Shown here: piece after piece, positions 18,458 to 28,779 of the stretch | Position numbering within the stretch: the first letter of the stretch is position 1 | Layout: the number at the start of each line of letters is the position of its first letter | Assembly: GCA_024654575.1 (NCBI GenBank) | Contig: JANLHG010000020.1 | Coordinates: 1-55,990 of the forward strand | From: Patescibacteria group bacterium | GTDB taxonomy: Bacteria; Patescibacteriota; Minisyncoccia; Phycocordibacterales; PALSA-1337 | Direction of reading: 5' to 3' | DNA: 55,990 bases | Position numbers and translations under genes: made by a program | The notes under the pieces: generated by a model | What the model saw: only the letters and a program-made list of their open reading frames with translations | Database searches by the model: none | What the model was told of the DNA's origin: nothing

Positions 18458-19390
18458 TTAGTCAGTGTAATATTTTTCTGTAGCTTTTACAAGGGTTAAC
18501 ATATCTGTAAAACGTCCTTCATTTGTAGAACCCATCACAACAATAATGACAGGATGATTTTCTTTTGGAATAAATTTTATGATTAAATTTCCCCCAGCCA
18601 ATTCACTAAGTCCAGTTTTTGAAGCTATAACATTTGGAATTTCACTGATTATTTTATTAGTGTTTGAACCGTAATGAGTTATGTTATTTAAAGAAATAAA
18701 TGATTGGTTTTTTTCTTTTGTGACACTAAATAAATATGGATATTTTGACACGGCATAATCAAACATTTTTGCTACGTTTTCAGCCGTTCCATATCCACCA
18801 GAAACTCCCCCGCTTATATCAAGTCCTGAACCATTCATAAAATAAGTGTTTGATAATCCTATTTTTTTAGCATTTTCATTCATCATTCCCAGAAAACCTT
18901 CTTTCATGTGAGCAAGTTCGTACGCTCCGTCGTTTGACGATACTAGTAATGTAAATCGTATAAGATCATCTAGTTTCCATTTTTCCTCTATATGCAAACC
19001 ATTGTCTCCTTCTGTTCGTAAAGCATCTTTACTAATGCTGATCTCAGTATTTTCTGGATTCAATTCTTTTGCAGTGATAATGGTCATTATTTTAGTTAAT
19101 GAAGCCATAGGTAATTGTTTTTTGGAATTCATCTCAAAAAGAACATCATTTTCCGTAATGTCTAAAATATAAGCGCTTTTTGCTTTAATTTTGATATCTT
19201 TGAAGGGATTATTTTTTAAGACAACAGGGGTAGGTTTAGAGAGCGAGACATTAGCTACTATTTCAATTGGTTTTATTTGGTTATAATCAGCTTTTGTTCC
19301 TTTGAAAAACAAAATTGCTAGTAGACAAAGTCCAACGACTGCTATCGTTGTTTTAATCATATTTAGATTTTCTTTTTTATTGGGCTCCAT
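18458..19390 (-). CDS. D-alanyl-D-alanine carboxypeptidase (peptidase S11)
   Basis: PMASLTKIMTIITA (SxxK), SSNDGAYELA (SxN), SKTGLSELAGGN (KTG). Confidence 0.92.
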   Translation of the reverse strand: MEPNKKENLNMIKTTIAVVGLCLLAILFFKGTKADYNQIKPIEIVANVSLSKPTPVVLKNNPFKDIKIKAKSAYILDITENDVLFEMNSKKQLPMASLTKIMTIITAKELNPENTEISISKDALRTEGDNGLHIEEKWKLDDLIRFTLLVSSNDGAYELAHMKEGFLGMMNENAKKIGLSNTYFMNGSGLDISGGVSGGYGTAENVAKMFDYAVSKYPYLFSVTKEKNQSFISLNNITHYGSNTNKIISEIPNVIASKTGLSELAGGNLIIKFIPKENHPVIIVVMGSTNEGRFTDMLTLVKATEKYYTD

Positions 19391-19910
19391 TTTTAAAATT
19401 TTCTATTTCTTCACGGATTTTTTGATAATTTGGAGCGTCTTTCGTTTTTGAAATTCCGAGATATTGCAGAAGTTCAAAAGTGGGACGATACATAAAACTT
19501 CTGGCATCTTTTGGATTAATAATTTTTTCAACTAATCCCCTAATGAGTAGATTTCGTAATATCAGATTTGAATTGACTCCGCGGATGTAATCAATTTCAC
19601 CTCTAGTTATTGGACCTTGATAAAGAACAATTGAAAGTGTTTCAAGTCCTGCTTTTCCTAATTCACGATTAAGTTCTTCTTTGGTTAATTCTTCAATAAA
19701 AGATGACATTTCTGGATTTGCACCAAGTATTATTTCGTCATCTTTATGAATTAATACTAATCCCCTATCTTTTAATTTTTCTTCAAGATTAATTATAGCA
19801 TCCTCAATTTCCTTAGATTCTTTTTTAAAAATCATCGCCAGTTTTTTAATAGAAAGAGATTCACCTTTCCAAAAAAGCATTGCTTCAACTTGTGCATCAA
19901 GAGTTATCAT
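19377..19910 (-). CDS. scpB: Segregation and condensation protein B
   Basis: ScpB-like winged-helix sequence, adjacent to scpA. Confidence 0.88.
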   Translation of the reverse strand: MITLDAQVEAMLFWKGESLSIKKLAMIFKKESKEIEDAIINLEEKLKDRGLVLIHKDDEIILGANPEMSSFIEELTKEELNRELGKAGLETLSIVLYQGPITRGEIDYIRGVNSNLILRNLLIRGLVEKIINPKDARSFMYRPTFELLQYLGISKTKDAPNYQKIREEIENFKNGAQ

Positions 19911-19925
19911 TTTAATATTATATCA

Positions 19926-20657
19926 TTATTCGTATCTTGGTATTCCAACATCTATCGTTTCCATAAAAATGTCGTTTTTATGAGATTCTTGATTCACTAA
20001 AATCACTCCGCGTTTTACTAATTCTAGCATTGCTAGAAAACTGACAATAATATTAACTTTTTCTTGTTTACCGATTGATGAAAAGTCTTTGAAGTTCATT
20101 TTTAGACTTGACTTTATTCTTGTCGAAAGATTTTCTATCACTTCTTCAAGATTTATCATCTTTTTTACAATGGCTTTTGGTAAAATATTATTTTTAGGTA
20201 AGTTTTGTAGAATATCATTTATATTAGTAATTAAATTATCAATCGTAATATTTTTACTTGGAGAAAAAATTGGGTTTATTTCTTGTAATTTTGTTGAAGT
20301 GGCACTAAAAATTATTTTTTTACCAAATATCTCTTCTACTGATTTTCCAGCATTTCTGATTTGTTCATAAATTTTTAATCGTAATTGTAAATCTTCAATA
20401 CTACCCTGTTCTTCTTCACTCAATGTTAGATTAGGTAAAAGTGATTTTGATTTTATCAGTAAAAGAGTTGAAGCAATTAATATAAAGTTAGCACTATCGC
20501 CTATCGGAAACTTTTCAAGTTTTTGTATATATTCAATATAATCATCTGCTACTTTTGCAATAGATATATCATTAATAAAAAATTTCCTTTTTTCTATTAA
20601 AGAAAGTAATAAATCTAATGCTCCTTCAAAGCTTTGTTGCTTGATTACAAATGACAT
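19926..20657 (-). CDS. scpA: Segregation and condensation protein A
   Basis: FEGALDLLLSLIEKRKFFINDISIAKVADDYIEYI. Confidence 0.92.
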   Translation of the reverse strand: MSFVIKQQSFEGALDLLLSLIEKRKFFINDISIAKVADDYIEYIQKLEKFPIGDSANFILIASTLLLIKSKSLLPNLTLSEEEQGSIEDLQLRLKIYEQIRNAGKSVEEIFGKKIIFSATSTKLQEINPIFSPSKNITIDNLITNINDILQNLPKNNILPKAIVKKMINLEEVIENLSTRIKSSLKMNFKDFSSIGKQEKVNIIVSFLAMLELVKRGVILVNQESHKNDIFMETIDVGIPRYE

Positions 20658-20669
20658 ACTGTCATTATA

Positions 20670-22085
20670 CTATTTCACAAGCTTTATCCCCAATTCTTTT
20701 AGTTGTTTTTCACTAACAGTGGATGGAGCATTCATCATTAAGTCTTTACCTTCACCATTTTTTGGATACGCAATAACCTCACGAATATTCGGTTCATTCA
20801 TCAAAATCATTACAATTCTATCAACGCCAGGAGCAAAACCACCATGTGGTGGTGCACCATATTTGAATGCTTCAAGCATATGGGCAAACTTTTTTTGTTG
20901 TTCTTCTTCTGAAATACGTAAAAGTTCAAAAACTTTCTTTTGCATATCAGATTTATGAATTCTTATGCTACCTGAAGACAGTTCATAGCCATTTAATACT
21001 AGGTCATAAGAATTAGCACGAATGTTAAGTAAATCTTCTCCATTCATAAACTTCTCCACATCCTCATCTTTGATTGAACAAAATGGATGGTGTACTGCTT
21101 GTATGTTTCCCTGGTCATCTTTTTCAAACATTGGAAAGTCAATTATCCACGCAAATGCTAGTTCATTTTTGTCATTTTTATCTTTTCTCAAATCTGGTTT
21201 ATCTGAACCATATTTTTCAACGCATTCTGCATATTTTAGACGAGGAAAAGGCACAAAAGTTATTTTTTTTTCTGGAAACATTGTTTGAACGAGTTCGATA
21301 AACATCGCTTCTGTAAAGTTTAGTACATCTTCTTGAGTAGTAAATGACATTTCATAATCAAGCTGAGTAAATTCTGGTTGGCGGTCACCGCGTAAATCTT
21401 CGTCTCTCATACAACGAGCAATTTGAAAATATCTTTCAAATCCGGCTACCATAGAGAGTTGTTTGAATTGTTGAGGTGATTGCGGTAGAGCATAAAATTT
21501 TCCATTTTCAAGTCTAGATGGTACTAAATATTCGCGTGAACCTTCAGGTGTACCTTTCATTAAAATAGGAGTTTCAATTTCTACAAAATCGTTTTTGTGC
21601 ATGTAATCTCGAAAAAAAGAAATAATTTTGTCTCTCATTCTGATGTTTTTTTGCAGACGAGGTCTACGCAAATCAAGGTAACGATATTTTAGTCGTGTCT
21701 CTTCGTTTATTTCGTATCCATCATTTGAAATATCAAAAGGTGGTGTTTCTGATTCATTAAGTACAATGATATTTGTGATTTCTATTTCAATACTGCCATT
21801 TTCCTCATCTTTATTCACCATCTTTTCTGGTCGTTTATTAACCTTTCCATGTACTTCAATCACCCATTCTGGACGAACAGTATTGGCGATAATGTGAGCT
21901 TCTTTATGATTAGGTAAAGCTACCATTTGCACTTTTCCTGACATATCTCTTAAATCAATGAAGATTATTTTTCCATGGTCACGCCTAATATCCACCCAAC
22001 CTTTGAGTATTACTTCCTTGACCGACCCGTCAGGGTTTAGGTCTTCTTCTACTTTTAAATTTTTGATTAAAGTTCTATTTTTCAT
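20670..22085 (-). CDS. aspS: Aspartyl-tRNA synthetase, bacterial-type core without GAD insertion domain
   Basis: GWVDIRRDHGKIIFIDLRD, YLDLRRPRLQKNI, RDEDLRGDRQPEFTQLD; YGSDKPDLRKDKNDKNELAFAWIIDFPMFE shows a compact junction. Confidence 0.93.
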   Translation of the reverse strand: MKNRTLIKNLKVEEDLNPDGSVKEVILKGWVDIRRDHGKIIFIDLRDMSGKVQMVALPNHKEAHIIANTVRPEWVIEVHGKVNKRPEKMVNKDEENGSIEIEITNIIVLNESETPPFDISNDGYEINEETRLKYRYLDLRRPRLQKNIRMRDKIISFFRDYMHKNDFVEIETPILMKGTPEGSREYLVPSRLENGKFYALPQSPQQFKQLSMVAGFERYFQIARCMRDEDLRGDRQPEFTQLDYEMSFTTQEDVLNFTEAMFIELVQTMFPEKKITFVPFPRLKYAECVEKYGSDKPDLRKDKNDKNELAFAWIIDFPMFEKDDQGNIQAVHHPFCSIKDEDVEKFMNGEDLLNIRANSYDLVLNGYELSSGSIRIHKSDMQKKVFELLRISEEEQQKKFAHMLEAFKYGAPPHGGFAPGVDRIVMILMNEPNIREVIAYPKNGEGKDLMMNAPSTVSEKQLKELGIKLVK

Positions 22086-22123
22086 ATTTTAATAATACCA
22101 AAAATATAGCTCCGTGAATAGTC

Positions 22124-22147
22124 AGGATAAGGTTTAACCTTGTCCGG
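22124..22147. repeat. Palindromic element upstream of the 22.3 kb orphan gene
   Basis: GGATAAGGTT-T-AACCTTGTCC inverted repeat. Confidence 0.75.
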
Positions 22148-22154
22148 GATATAC

Positions 22155-22183
22155 TTGACTTTTTAAACTACTTGGTATATAAT
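22155..22183 (+). promoter_or_regulatory. Near-consensus sigma70-type promoter
   Basis: TTGACT - 17 nt - TATAAT. Confidence 0.75.
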
Positions 22184-22262
22184 ATATATAGAATAGAAAA
22201 CCCACTAAAGTAGTGTGTTTCGACTGTTCTTAAAAATAAACAAATAAGGAAAGACTGATCCT

Positions 22263-22967
22263 ATGAATAATACAGAGATCGGTAGTGTTCCGAGTTCAGT
22301 ACTTGGAATGCTTGCAGACTTGAATCTTAAACTCAAACACGGGAGTATCACTCCGATCAATTTGGAGAGATTTTTGAAAGGGCAAAACCCATTTATAGTT
22401 GCCTCACCCGAACAATTCTCCACCGAATCCCAACTCCAAAGTTGGACACTCTTCTACCGCGAAGAATTCAACCAAACCCTCGACTTCTCAGTAATACAGA
22501 TTCCCGAAAAGCGAGAAGGTTTCAACCGTCTCATCATCGTCCCCAAAGGAATGACGATGAATCGAGCATACAAAGCATGTGAAAAACACTTTCCGTGCTG
22601 GCGCTACAACAACGATCTGGACACAGCGGTCCCCACAAACGATCGCACACCATCAGAATCATACGCTATCTGGGTCAGGGACCGGGTGGAGGCAGACGAG
22701 GAATTGAAAAAACTCTCTGCCAACGATCTTGTGGAACAGAAAGTGGGTGGTATCACCTTACTGGAACGTATTCTCTTGGAACTCAAATACTTCCGAGAAA
22801 CCGGCAAGCACCTGGACATCAAAAATGTCACTCTTTGTTCAGGTTCACGCGATGCCGATGGTTCTGTTCCGGATGCGTTCTGGCTTGGCGGTGAGTTCGG
22901 GGTGCGTTGGGGCTATTGCGACTTCCGGGGCTCGGACTTGCGTTCTCGCGAGGCAGTTTCCCTTTGA
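22263..22967 (+). CDS. Orphan hypothetical protein; candidate DGR-type variable protein
   Basis: Higher GC than flanks; C-term LCSGSRDADGSVPDAFWLGGEFGVRWGYCDFRGSDLRSREAVSL; local adenine depletion at 3' end. Confidence 0.75.
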   Translation: MNNTEIGSVPSSVLGMLADLNLKLKHGSITPINLERFLKGQNPFIVASPEQFSTESQLQSWTLFYREEFNQTLDFSVIQIPEKREGFNRLIIVPKGMTMNRAYKACEKHFPCWRYNNDLDTAVPTNDRTPSESYAIWVRDRVEADEELKKLSANDLVEQKVGGITLLERILLELKYFRETGKHLDIKNVTLCSGSRDADGSVPDAFWLGGEFGVRWGYCDFRGSDLRSREAVSL

Positions 22968-22987
22968 CCTTGTACCTTGTTCTATTC

Positions 22988-23015
22988 ATTCCCCGCTTTG
23001 CAAAAAGCGGGGAAT
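22988..23015. repeat. 12-bp-stem hairpin 20 nt after the stop (terminator and/or cruciform)
   Basis: ATTCCCCGCTTT-GCAA-AAAGCGGGGAAT. Confidence 0.88.
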
Positions 23016-23019
23016 TATT

Positions 23020-24027
23020 TTAAAAATAATTTATTTTAATGACTTTTTTTACTTCTTCAACAGTTTCTCTTGCTGTTTTTTGAGCTTTTTCAGTTCCTTC
23101 TTTAAGTAAATTCATTACATATTTAGGGTCTTTAGCTAGCTGTTCTCGTCGTTCACGAATTGGTGTGATAATCTCTTCAAGAACTCCGATTAAATGTTTT
23201 TTAATAGTGACATCACCTAGTCCTCCTTTTTTGTATTGATTTTTCATTTCTTCAACACCATTTTTATCTTTATCAAAAATATCAAGATATGAAAAAACAA
23301 CATTTCCTTCAACATTTCCTTTATCTTCTACACGAATATGTTTGGGGTCGGTATACATCATCATTACTTTTTTTTCAATTTCTTCAGCAGAATCAGCAAG
23401 ATATATTGCGTTATTTGATGATTTTGACATTTTAGAATTACCGTCAATTCCCATAAGTCGTGGGGTTGTAGAAATAATTGGTTTTATTTTTGAAAAAGTT
23501 TCTCCGTAAATACTATTGAATTTTTGAACAATTTCATTAGCTTGTTCAATATGAGGTAGCTGGTCTTCCCCCACAGGAATTATATTGGCTTTGAAAGATA
23601 AAATATCAGCGGTTTGACTTATTGGATAGACGAGAAAACCAGTATTAACATCTTCTCCATAACCTCTTTGTTTCATTTCGTCTTTGACCGTTGGATTGCG
23701 TTTCAGTCGAGCTAGAGTAACTAGATTTAAAAAGAAAATAGTTAATTCAGCAATTTCTGGAATTTGCGATTGAATAAGAAAAGTTGTTTTTGTTGGGTCA
23801 AGTCCACAAGCTAGATTATCAAGAGCGACTTCTATGACATTGTTTCTAACTTTTTCTGGATTATCAAAATTATCAGTCAACGCTTGAATATCGGCAATCA
23901 TATAAAAACAGCTATCGTGTTGTGATTGTAATGACACACGATTTTGAATTGAACCAATATAATGTCCCAAATGAAGACGCCCCGTAGGTCTATCTCCTGT
24001 GAGTACAATGTCTTTAAATTTTGACAT
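23020..24027 (-). CDS. trpS: Tryptophanyl-tRNA synthetase
   Basis: TGDRPTGRLHLGHYIGS, PVGEDQLPHIE, GIDGNSKMSKSSNNAI. Confidence 0.95.
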   Translation of the reverse strand: MSKFKDIVLTGDRPTGRLHLGHYIGSIQNRVSLQSQHDSCFYMIADIQALTDNFDNPEKVRNNVIEVALDNLACGLDPTKTTFLIQSQIPEIAELTIFFLNLVTLARLKRNPTVKDEMKQRGYGEDVNTGFLVYPISQTADILSFKANIIPVGEDQLPHIEQANEIVQKFNSIYGETFSKIKPIISTTPRLMGIDGNSKMSKSSNNAIYLADSAEEIEKKVMMMYTDPKHIRVEDKGNVEGNVVFSYLDIFDKDKNGVEEMKNQYKKGGLGDVTIKKHLIGVLEEIITPIRERREQLAKDPKYVMNLLKEGTEKAQKTARETVEEVKKVIKINYF

Positions 24028-24039
24028 ATGATAATTATA

Positions 24040-25131
24040 TCATATCCCCTCTTTTTTTAATTCTTCAATAAGTTTGATGGCGGATTTTGATAGTTTTCGT
24101 GGAAGGTTGATACTTATTTTTATCATCAAATCACCTCGTCTGTTTTTATCAATCGGCACCCCCTTTCCTTTAACTCGCAAGATCTCTCCATGAGAAACAC
24201 CTGCAGGGATTTTAACATTAATATCTCCGTCTAGAGTTTTTATTGATACTTCTTCGCCTAAGATAGCACTTGAAAGTTTGATATTCATATCCATAACGAG
24301 ATTATGTCCTTCTTTGTAGAATGTATTGTGTCGTTTTACATGAATTTTGATATATAAATCACCGGAAGTGCCATTTGATACTGCTTCACCAGCACCAGTT
24401 AAGCGTATCATTTCCCCATTATTTATGGCTGATGGAATTTTTACTTTTATTTCTTCTTGTTTTCGAGTAATTCCCGCTCCTCTACAGATTGAACATTTTT
24501 CTTTAGGAATTTCTCCAATTCCATTACAAGTAGTACAAGTTCTTACAGTAGAAAAATTACCCATGAAAGATTTTCTAGCTTCGTGAATTTTTCCTTTACC
24601 ATTGCAAATATCACAAGTTTTCATTCCAGAACCGGGTTTTGCACCATTTCCTTTACAAGTATCACATTTTGCATTTTTTGAGAGTAAAATAACCCTTTCT
24701 GTGCCAAAAACAGCATCTTCAAATGAAACCTCTATATCAATAGAAATATCTCTACCACGAGCCGTTTGTCGCGAACCAGCACCATTAGAGCGACCACCAA
24801 AGAATTCTCCAAATATATCGCCTAGGTCAAATTCAAAACCATTACCACTTCCATTTTGAGTAAATTGAGAAAAATCAAAACCACCAAAACCTTGACTATT
24901 TTGGTCAAAGCCTTGAGAGCCATCAAAATTACTTCCATAGGCATCATACTGTTTTCTTTTTGATTCATCCGATAATACCGTATATGCTTCATTTACTTCT
25001 TTAAATTTGGCTTCATTACCGCTTTTTTTATCTGGATGATATTCGTGTGCTAACCTACGGAACGCCTTCTTTATATCGTCTTTTGAGGCGCTTTTTTCAA
25101 TTCCTAATATAGAATAATAATCTTTTGCCAT
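24040..25131 (-). CDS. dnaJ: Chaperone DnaJ
   Basis: [33 protein letters not shown]; four CxxCxGxG-type zinc motifs. Confidence 0.96.
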   Translation of the reverse strand: MAKDYYSILGIEKSASKDDIKKAFRRLAHEYHPDKKSGNEAKFKEVNEAYTVLSDESKRKQYDAYGSNFDGSQGFDQNSQGFGGFDFSQFTQNGSGNGFEFDLGDIFGEFFGGRSNGAGSRQTARGRDISIDIEVSFEDAVFGTERVILLSKNAKCDTCKGNGAKPGSGMKTCDICNGKGKIHEARKSFMGNFSTVRTCTTCNGIGEIPKEKCSICRGAGITRKQEEIKVKIPSAINNGEMIRLTGAGEAVSNGTSGDLYIKIHVKRHNTFYKEGHNLVMDMNIKLSSAILGEEVSIKTLDGDINVKIPAGVSHGEILRVKGKGVPIDKNRRGDLMIKISINLPRKLSKSAIKLIEELKKEGI

Positions 25132-25171
25132 TACAATTAAAGTATATAGTTAACTATAACGCTGTCAAATA

Positions 25172-25903
25172 TTATTGAACGTCAGATGTTTCAGGTGTTG
25201 TAGAGGATGTTCTTCCTTTCTCTCTTATAGATTTTATAATGTCTCCAACATTTTTTCTAGCTCCTCTAATATCCTGAGCTCCTACCCTTAATTTTTCTCT
25301 TGCATCTTTTAGAACTTGTCTATTTGCTTGCATTTTTGTTTTATCACCTTCATCTGGCACAAGTGCAGATACAGATGAAACTACTGCGTCAACTTGATTT
25401 TTTGCGTCTTCAATTTTTGAATTAAATTCGGCAAATAAAGTTTCTTGTTCAAGAGTTATTTTTGCTTGAATTTTCGTACTAAGTCCCATCATGATATCAA
25501 TCAAGGAAGATAGTTTGTCTGCTTGAGCAATAATTTGTCCTTGTGGAATAATCAGAGAGTAATTTTTATAAGAATCAGTAACTGCCTTTACATCTTCTTT
25601 AAGTCCACTTTCATTTTCTCTATTATTTTCAATTTTTACTTTTAGAACTCTAAGAGGATTGATTTGTTCTTGAAGCGCTGATTTTATAGTTTCTTTTTGA
25701 TTATCATCAATATGCTTCATATTATCTATTCTCTCTACAAGTTTATTTAGATTAGTTACTCTTCGTTCCACCTCTTGAGTTCCTCGCATTCTCATTTTTT
25801 CTGCCTGTGCTGTCATTCTAGGACTTGTTGAAGAAGTTTGAGCAAAAACTGGTAAAGCTACCACAATAAGAGCAAGAGCAATTATTATTTTTTTATTCAT
25901 CAT
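25172..25903 (-). CDS. Hypothetical secreted coiled-coil protein
   Basis: Signal peptide ([21 protein letters not shown]) and helical charged body. Confidence 0.65.
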   Translation of the reverse strand: MMNKKIIIALALIVVALPVFAQTSSTSPRMTAQAEKMRMRGTQEVERRVTNLNKLVERIDNMKHIDDNQKETIKSALQEQINPLRVLKVKIENNRENESGLKEDVKAVTDSYKNYSLIIPQGQIIAQADKLSSLIDIMMGLSTKIQAKITLEQETLFAEFNSKIEDAKNQVDAVVSSVSALVPDEGDKTKMQANRQVLKDAREKLRVGAQDIRGARKNVGDIIKSIREKGRTSSTTPETSDVQ

Positions 25904-25920
25904 AATTTAATTATCAATTA

Positions 25921-26157
25921 TTATTGAGTAATAGGTGTGTCATTTATGGCTTCATCTACGCTGGCCATTCCTTCGTCGAATGAGTTTAGTTGAGCATCAA
26001 CAGAAGCTATATCTTCGTCTATTGAAGTCACAGCAGTAGTTGTTTCTACTGGTACGCTTGGAGTTGGAACAGTATTATTCCCTCCATACCAGAACCAAAC
26101 CATTGCGAGAACTATGATAACCGCTACTATAAGGACTATTTTTGGTGTATTAGTCAT
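25921..26157 (-). CDS. Hypothetical single-TM protein
   Basis: N-terminal TM and acidic exported tail. Confidence 0.55.
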   Translation of the reverse strand: MTNTPKIVLIVAVIIVLAMVWFWYGGNNTVPTPSVPVETTTAVTSIDEDIASVDAQLNSFDEGMASVDEAINDTPITQ

Positions 26158-26189
26158 ATTCTTATTTAATTAACTACTAATATCTAATA

Positions 26190-26444
26190 TTAAGAAAGAT
26201 GCTTTGAAACGAGTTTTGTCATTTCAAACATATTTACTACATCTTTACCGCCAAAAACTTTCTTTAGTTTTTCATCAGCGTTAATATTTCGCTTGTTTGC
26301 TGGGTCCTGAAGATTATTCTTTTTTATATAAACCCAAAGTGCTTTAACAACCTCTGAACGAGGCATAGGTCCTTTACCTACCACCGCCGCTAGTTCGTCG
26401 CTAACAGTCATTGGCTTCATAAATGCAGAGTTTGAATTCGCCAT
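26190..26444 (-). CDS. Standalone SWIB/MDM2 domain protein
   Basis: SAFMKPMTVSDELAAVVGKGPMPRSEVVKALWVYIKKNNLQDPANKRNINADEKLKKVFG. Confidence 0.9.
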   Translation of the reverse strand: MANSNSAFMKPMTVSDELAAVVGKGPMPRSEVVKALWVYIKKNNLQDPANKRNINADEKLKKVFGGKDVVNMFEMTKLVSKHLS

Positions 26445-26523
26445 ATTTTTTAAATTAACTTTTAATACTTGTAATCATATCACTCATACAAAACTTTGGG
26501 AAGCAACTCTAAAGGGGGATAGT

Positions 26524-27264
26524 TTATTTCTTAGCTAAACCATCAAGTGCTCGGAGAGCCTCAACTGGAAGCATAAATACCACAGTATTACTTTGGTCTG
26601 ATGACATATCGTTAACTGATTGCAATGTTCTCAAATGTAACGCTCCTGGGACTTGAGCCAACATAGATGCAGCTTTAGCAATATTTTCAGAGGCCGCTAA
26701 TTCTCCTTCAGAATTGATTATTACAGCTCTTTTTTCTCTTTCAGCTTCGGCTTGTTTACCTATTGTTCTTTCCATATCTGGTGGCAAACTCACATCTTTG
26801 AGTTCAACATTTTGAACTTTTAAACCCCAAGCGTCAGTTTCTTTATCTACAATTTCTCGAATTTTCTCCGCAATCTTATCTCGACTAGAAAGTAATTCAT
26901 CTAGAGTGACTTCTCCGACGATGTTTCGCATTGTTGTTTGTGCATATTGAGAAATAGCATAACGAAAATCTTCAACTTCTATAATGGCCTTGTTAGCATC
27001 GCTTACTTTATAGTAAATAACGGCATTGACTTTAACTGTCACATTATCTCTAGTGATTGTATTTTGGTCTGGAACATCTACCGCTTTTACTCTGATGTCT
27101 ACTTTTTGATAACTTTGAACGATAGGCCACACGATTCTCCACCCAGGTTCCATAATAGAAGTGAACTTACCAAGGGTAAATCTAACTCCTCTTTCGTATT
27201 GATTAATTTGACGAATACTTCTAATCAAAATAGCTAAAACTATCGCCGATATTGTATATTCCAT
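26524..27264 (-). CDS. SPFH/Band 7 (slipin/stomatin-like) protein
   Basis: IRQINQYERGVRFTLGKF..PGWRIVWP..VDVPDQNTITRDNVTVKVNAVIYYKV. Confidence 0.92.
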   Translation of the reverse strand: MEYTISAIVLAILIRSIRQINQYERGVRFTLGKFTSIMEPGWRIVWPIVQSYQKVDIRVKAVDVPDQNTITRDNVTVKVNAVIYYKVSDANKAIIEVEDFRYAISQYAQTTMRNIVGEVTLDELLSSRDKIAEKIREIVDKETDAWGLKVQNVELKDVSLPPDMERTIGKQAEAEREKRAVIINSEGELAASENIAKAASMLAQVPGALHLRTLQSVNDMSSDQSNTVVFMLPVEALRALDGLAKK

Positions 27265-27442
27265 ATTAAATTATTGTATTAATAGTAATTAGTTTCTGTA
27301 GTGTATTATAGCATGTTTTACATGAAATATTTATTTACGACCTACTTTGCTATTTCAAAAATTTTTTCTACTAATTTTGGCCTAGCATAAAAAGCTCTTG
27401 TAGTTGAATTTTTTGATCCTTTTGTTCTAGCCTGTATCCATT

Positions 27443-27709
27443 TTACCAGCCAATTCTCATTTCTTCAAGAAAACCTTTTGACATTAGCTTGAGGGTTTTT
27501 TCATCTAAATTTTGTAAATTTTCCCAAAGCTGAAATGTTTGATATATATCATCCTCTTTAATATTTTCCCATTCGTTGGGTTCAATTTCGACAAAGTCAT
27601 TATCTTCAGGAGTGTACTCTTGATTCATAACCAAAAATGGAAAATAAAAATCTGTATGTTGATCCAAATATTTTAATATTTCTATAGCCAATTTTCTACT
27701 TATATCCAT
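27443..27709 (-). CDS. Hypothetical acidic protein; C-terminus possibly frameshifted (tail may continue to 27342)
   Basis: ORF; +1 frame continues NENWLVKWIQARTKGSKNSTTRAFYARPKLVEKIFEIAK*. Confidence 0.5.
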   Translation of the reverse strand: MDISRKLAIEILKYLDQHTDFYFPFLVMNQEYTPEDNDFVEIEPNEWENIKEDDIYQTFQLWENLQNLDEKTLKLMSKGFLEEMRIGW

Positions 27710-27743
27710 ATCTGATCTTTGATCAAATATAAAATAAAGTCAA

Positions 27744-28761
<1,018 letters not shown>

Positions 28762-28779
28762 CTAAATTATATCATATTG

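Noticed and set aside
19377-19390. scpB/S11 peptidase ORF overlap as unusual
   Set aside because: A short 14-nt overlap of this kind is ordinary for compact bacterial operons.
22595-23109. Alternative-frame ORFs (22595-22894, 22729-23109, 22604-22831 minus)
   Set aside because: By-products of higher GC in the 22263-22967 gene; the promoter and C-terminal motif support only the 22263 frame.
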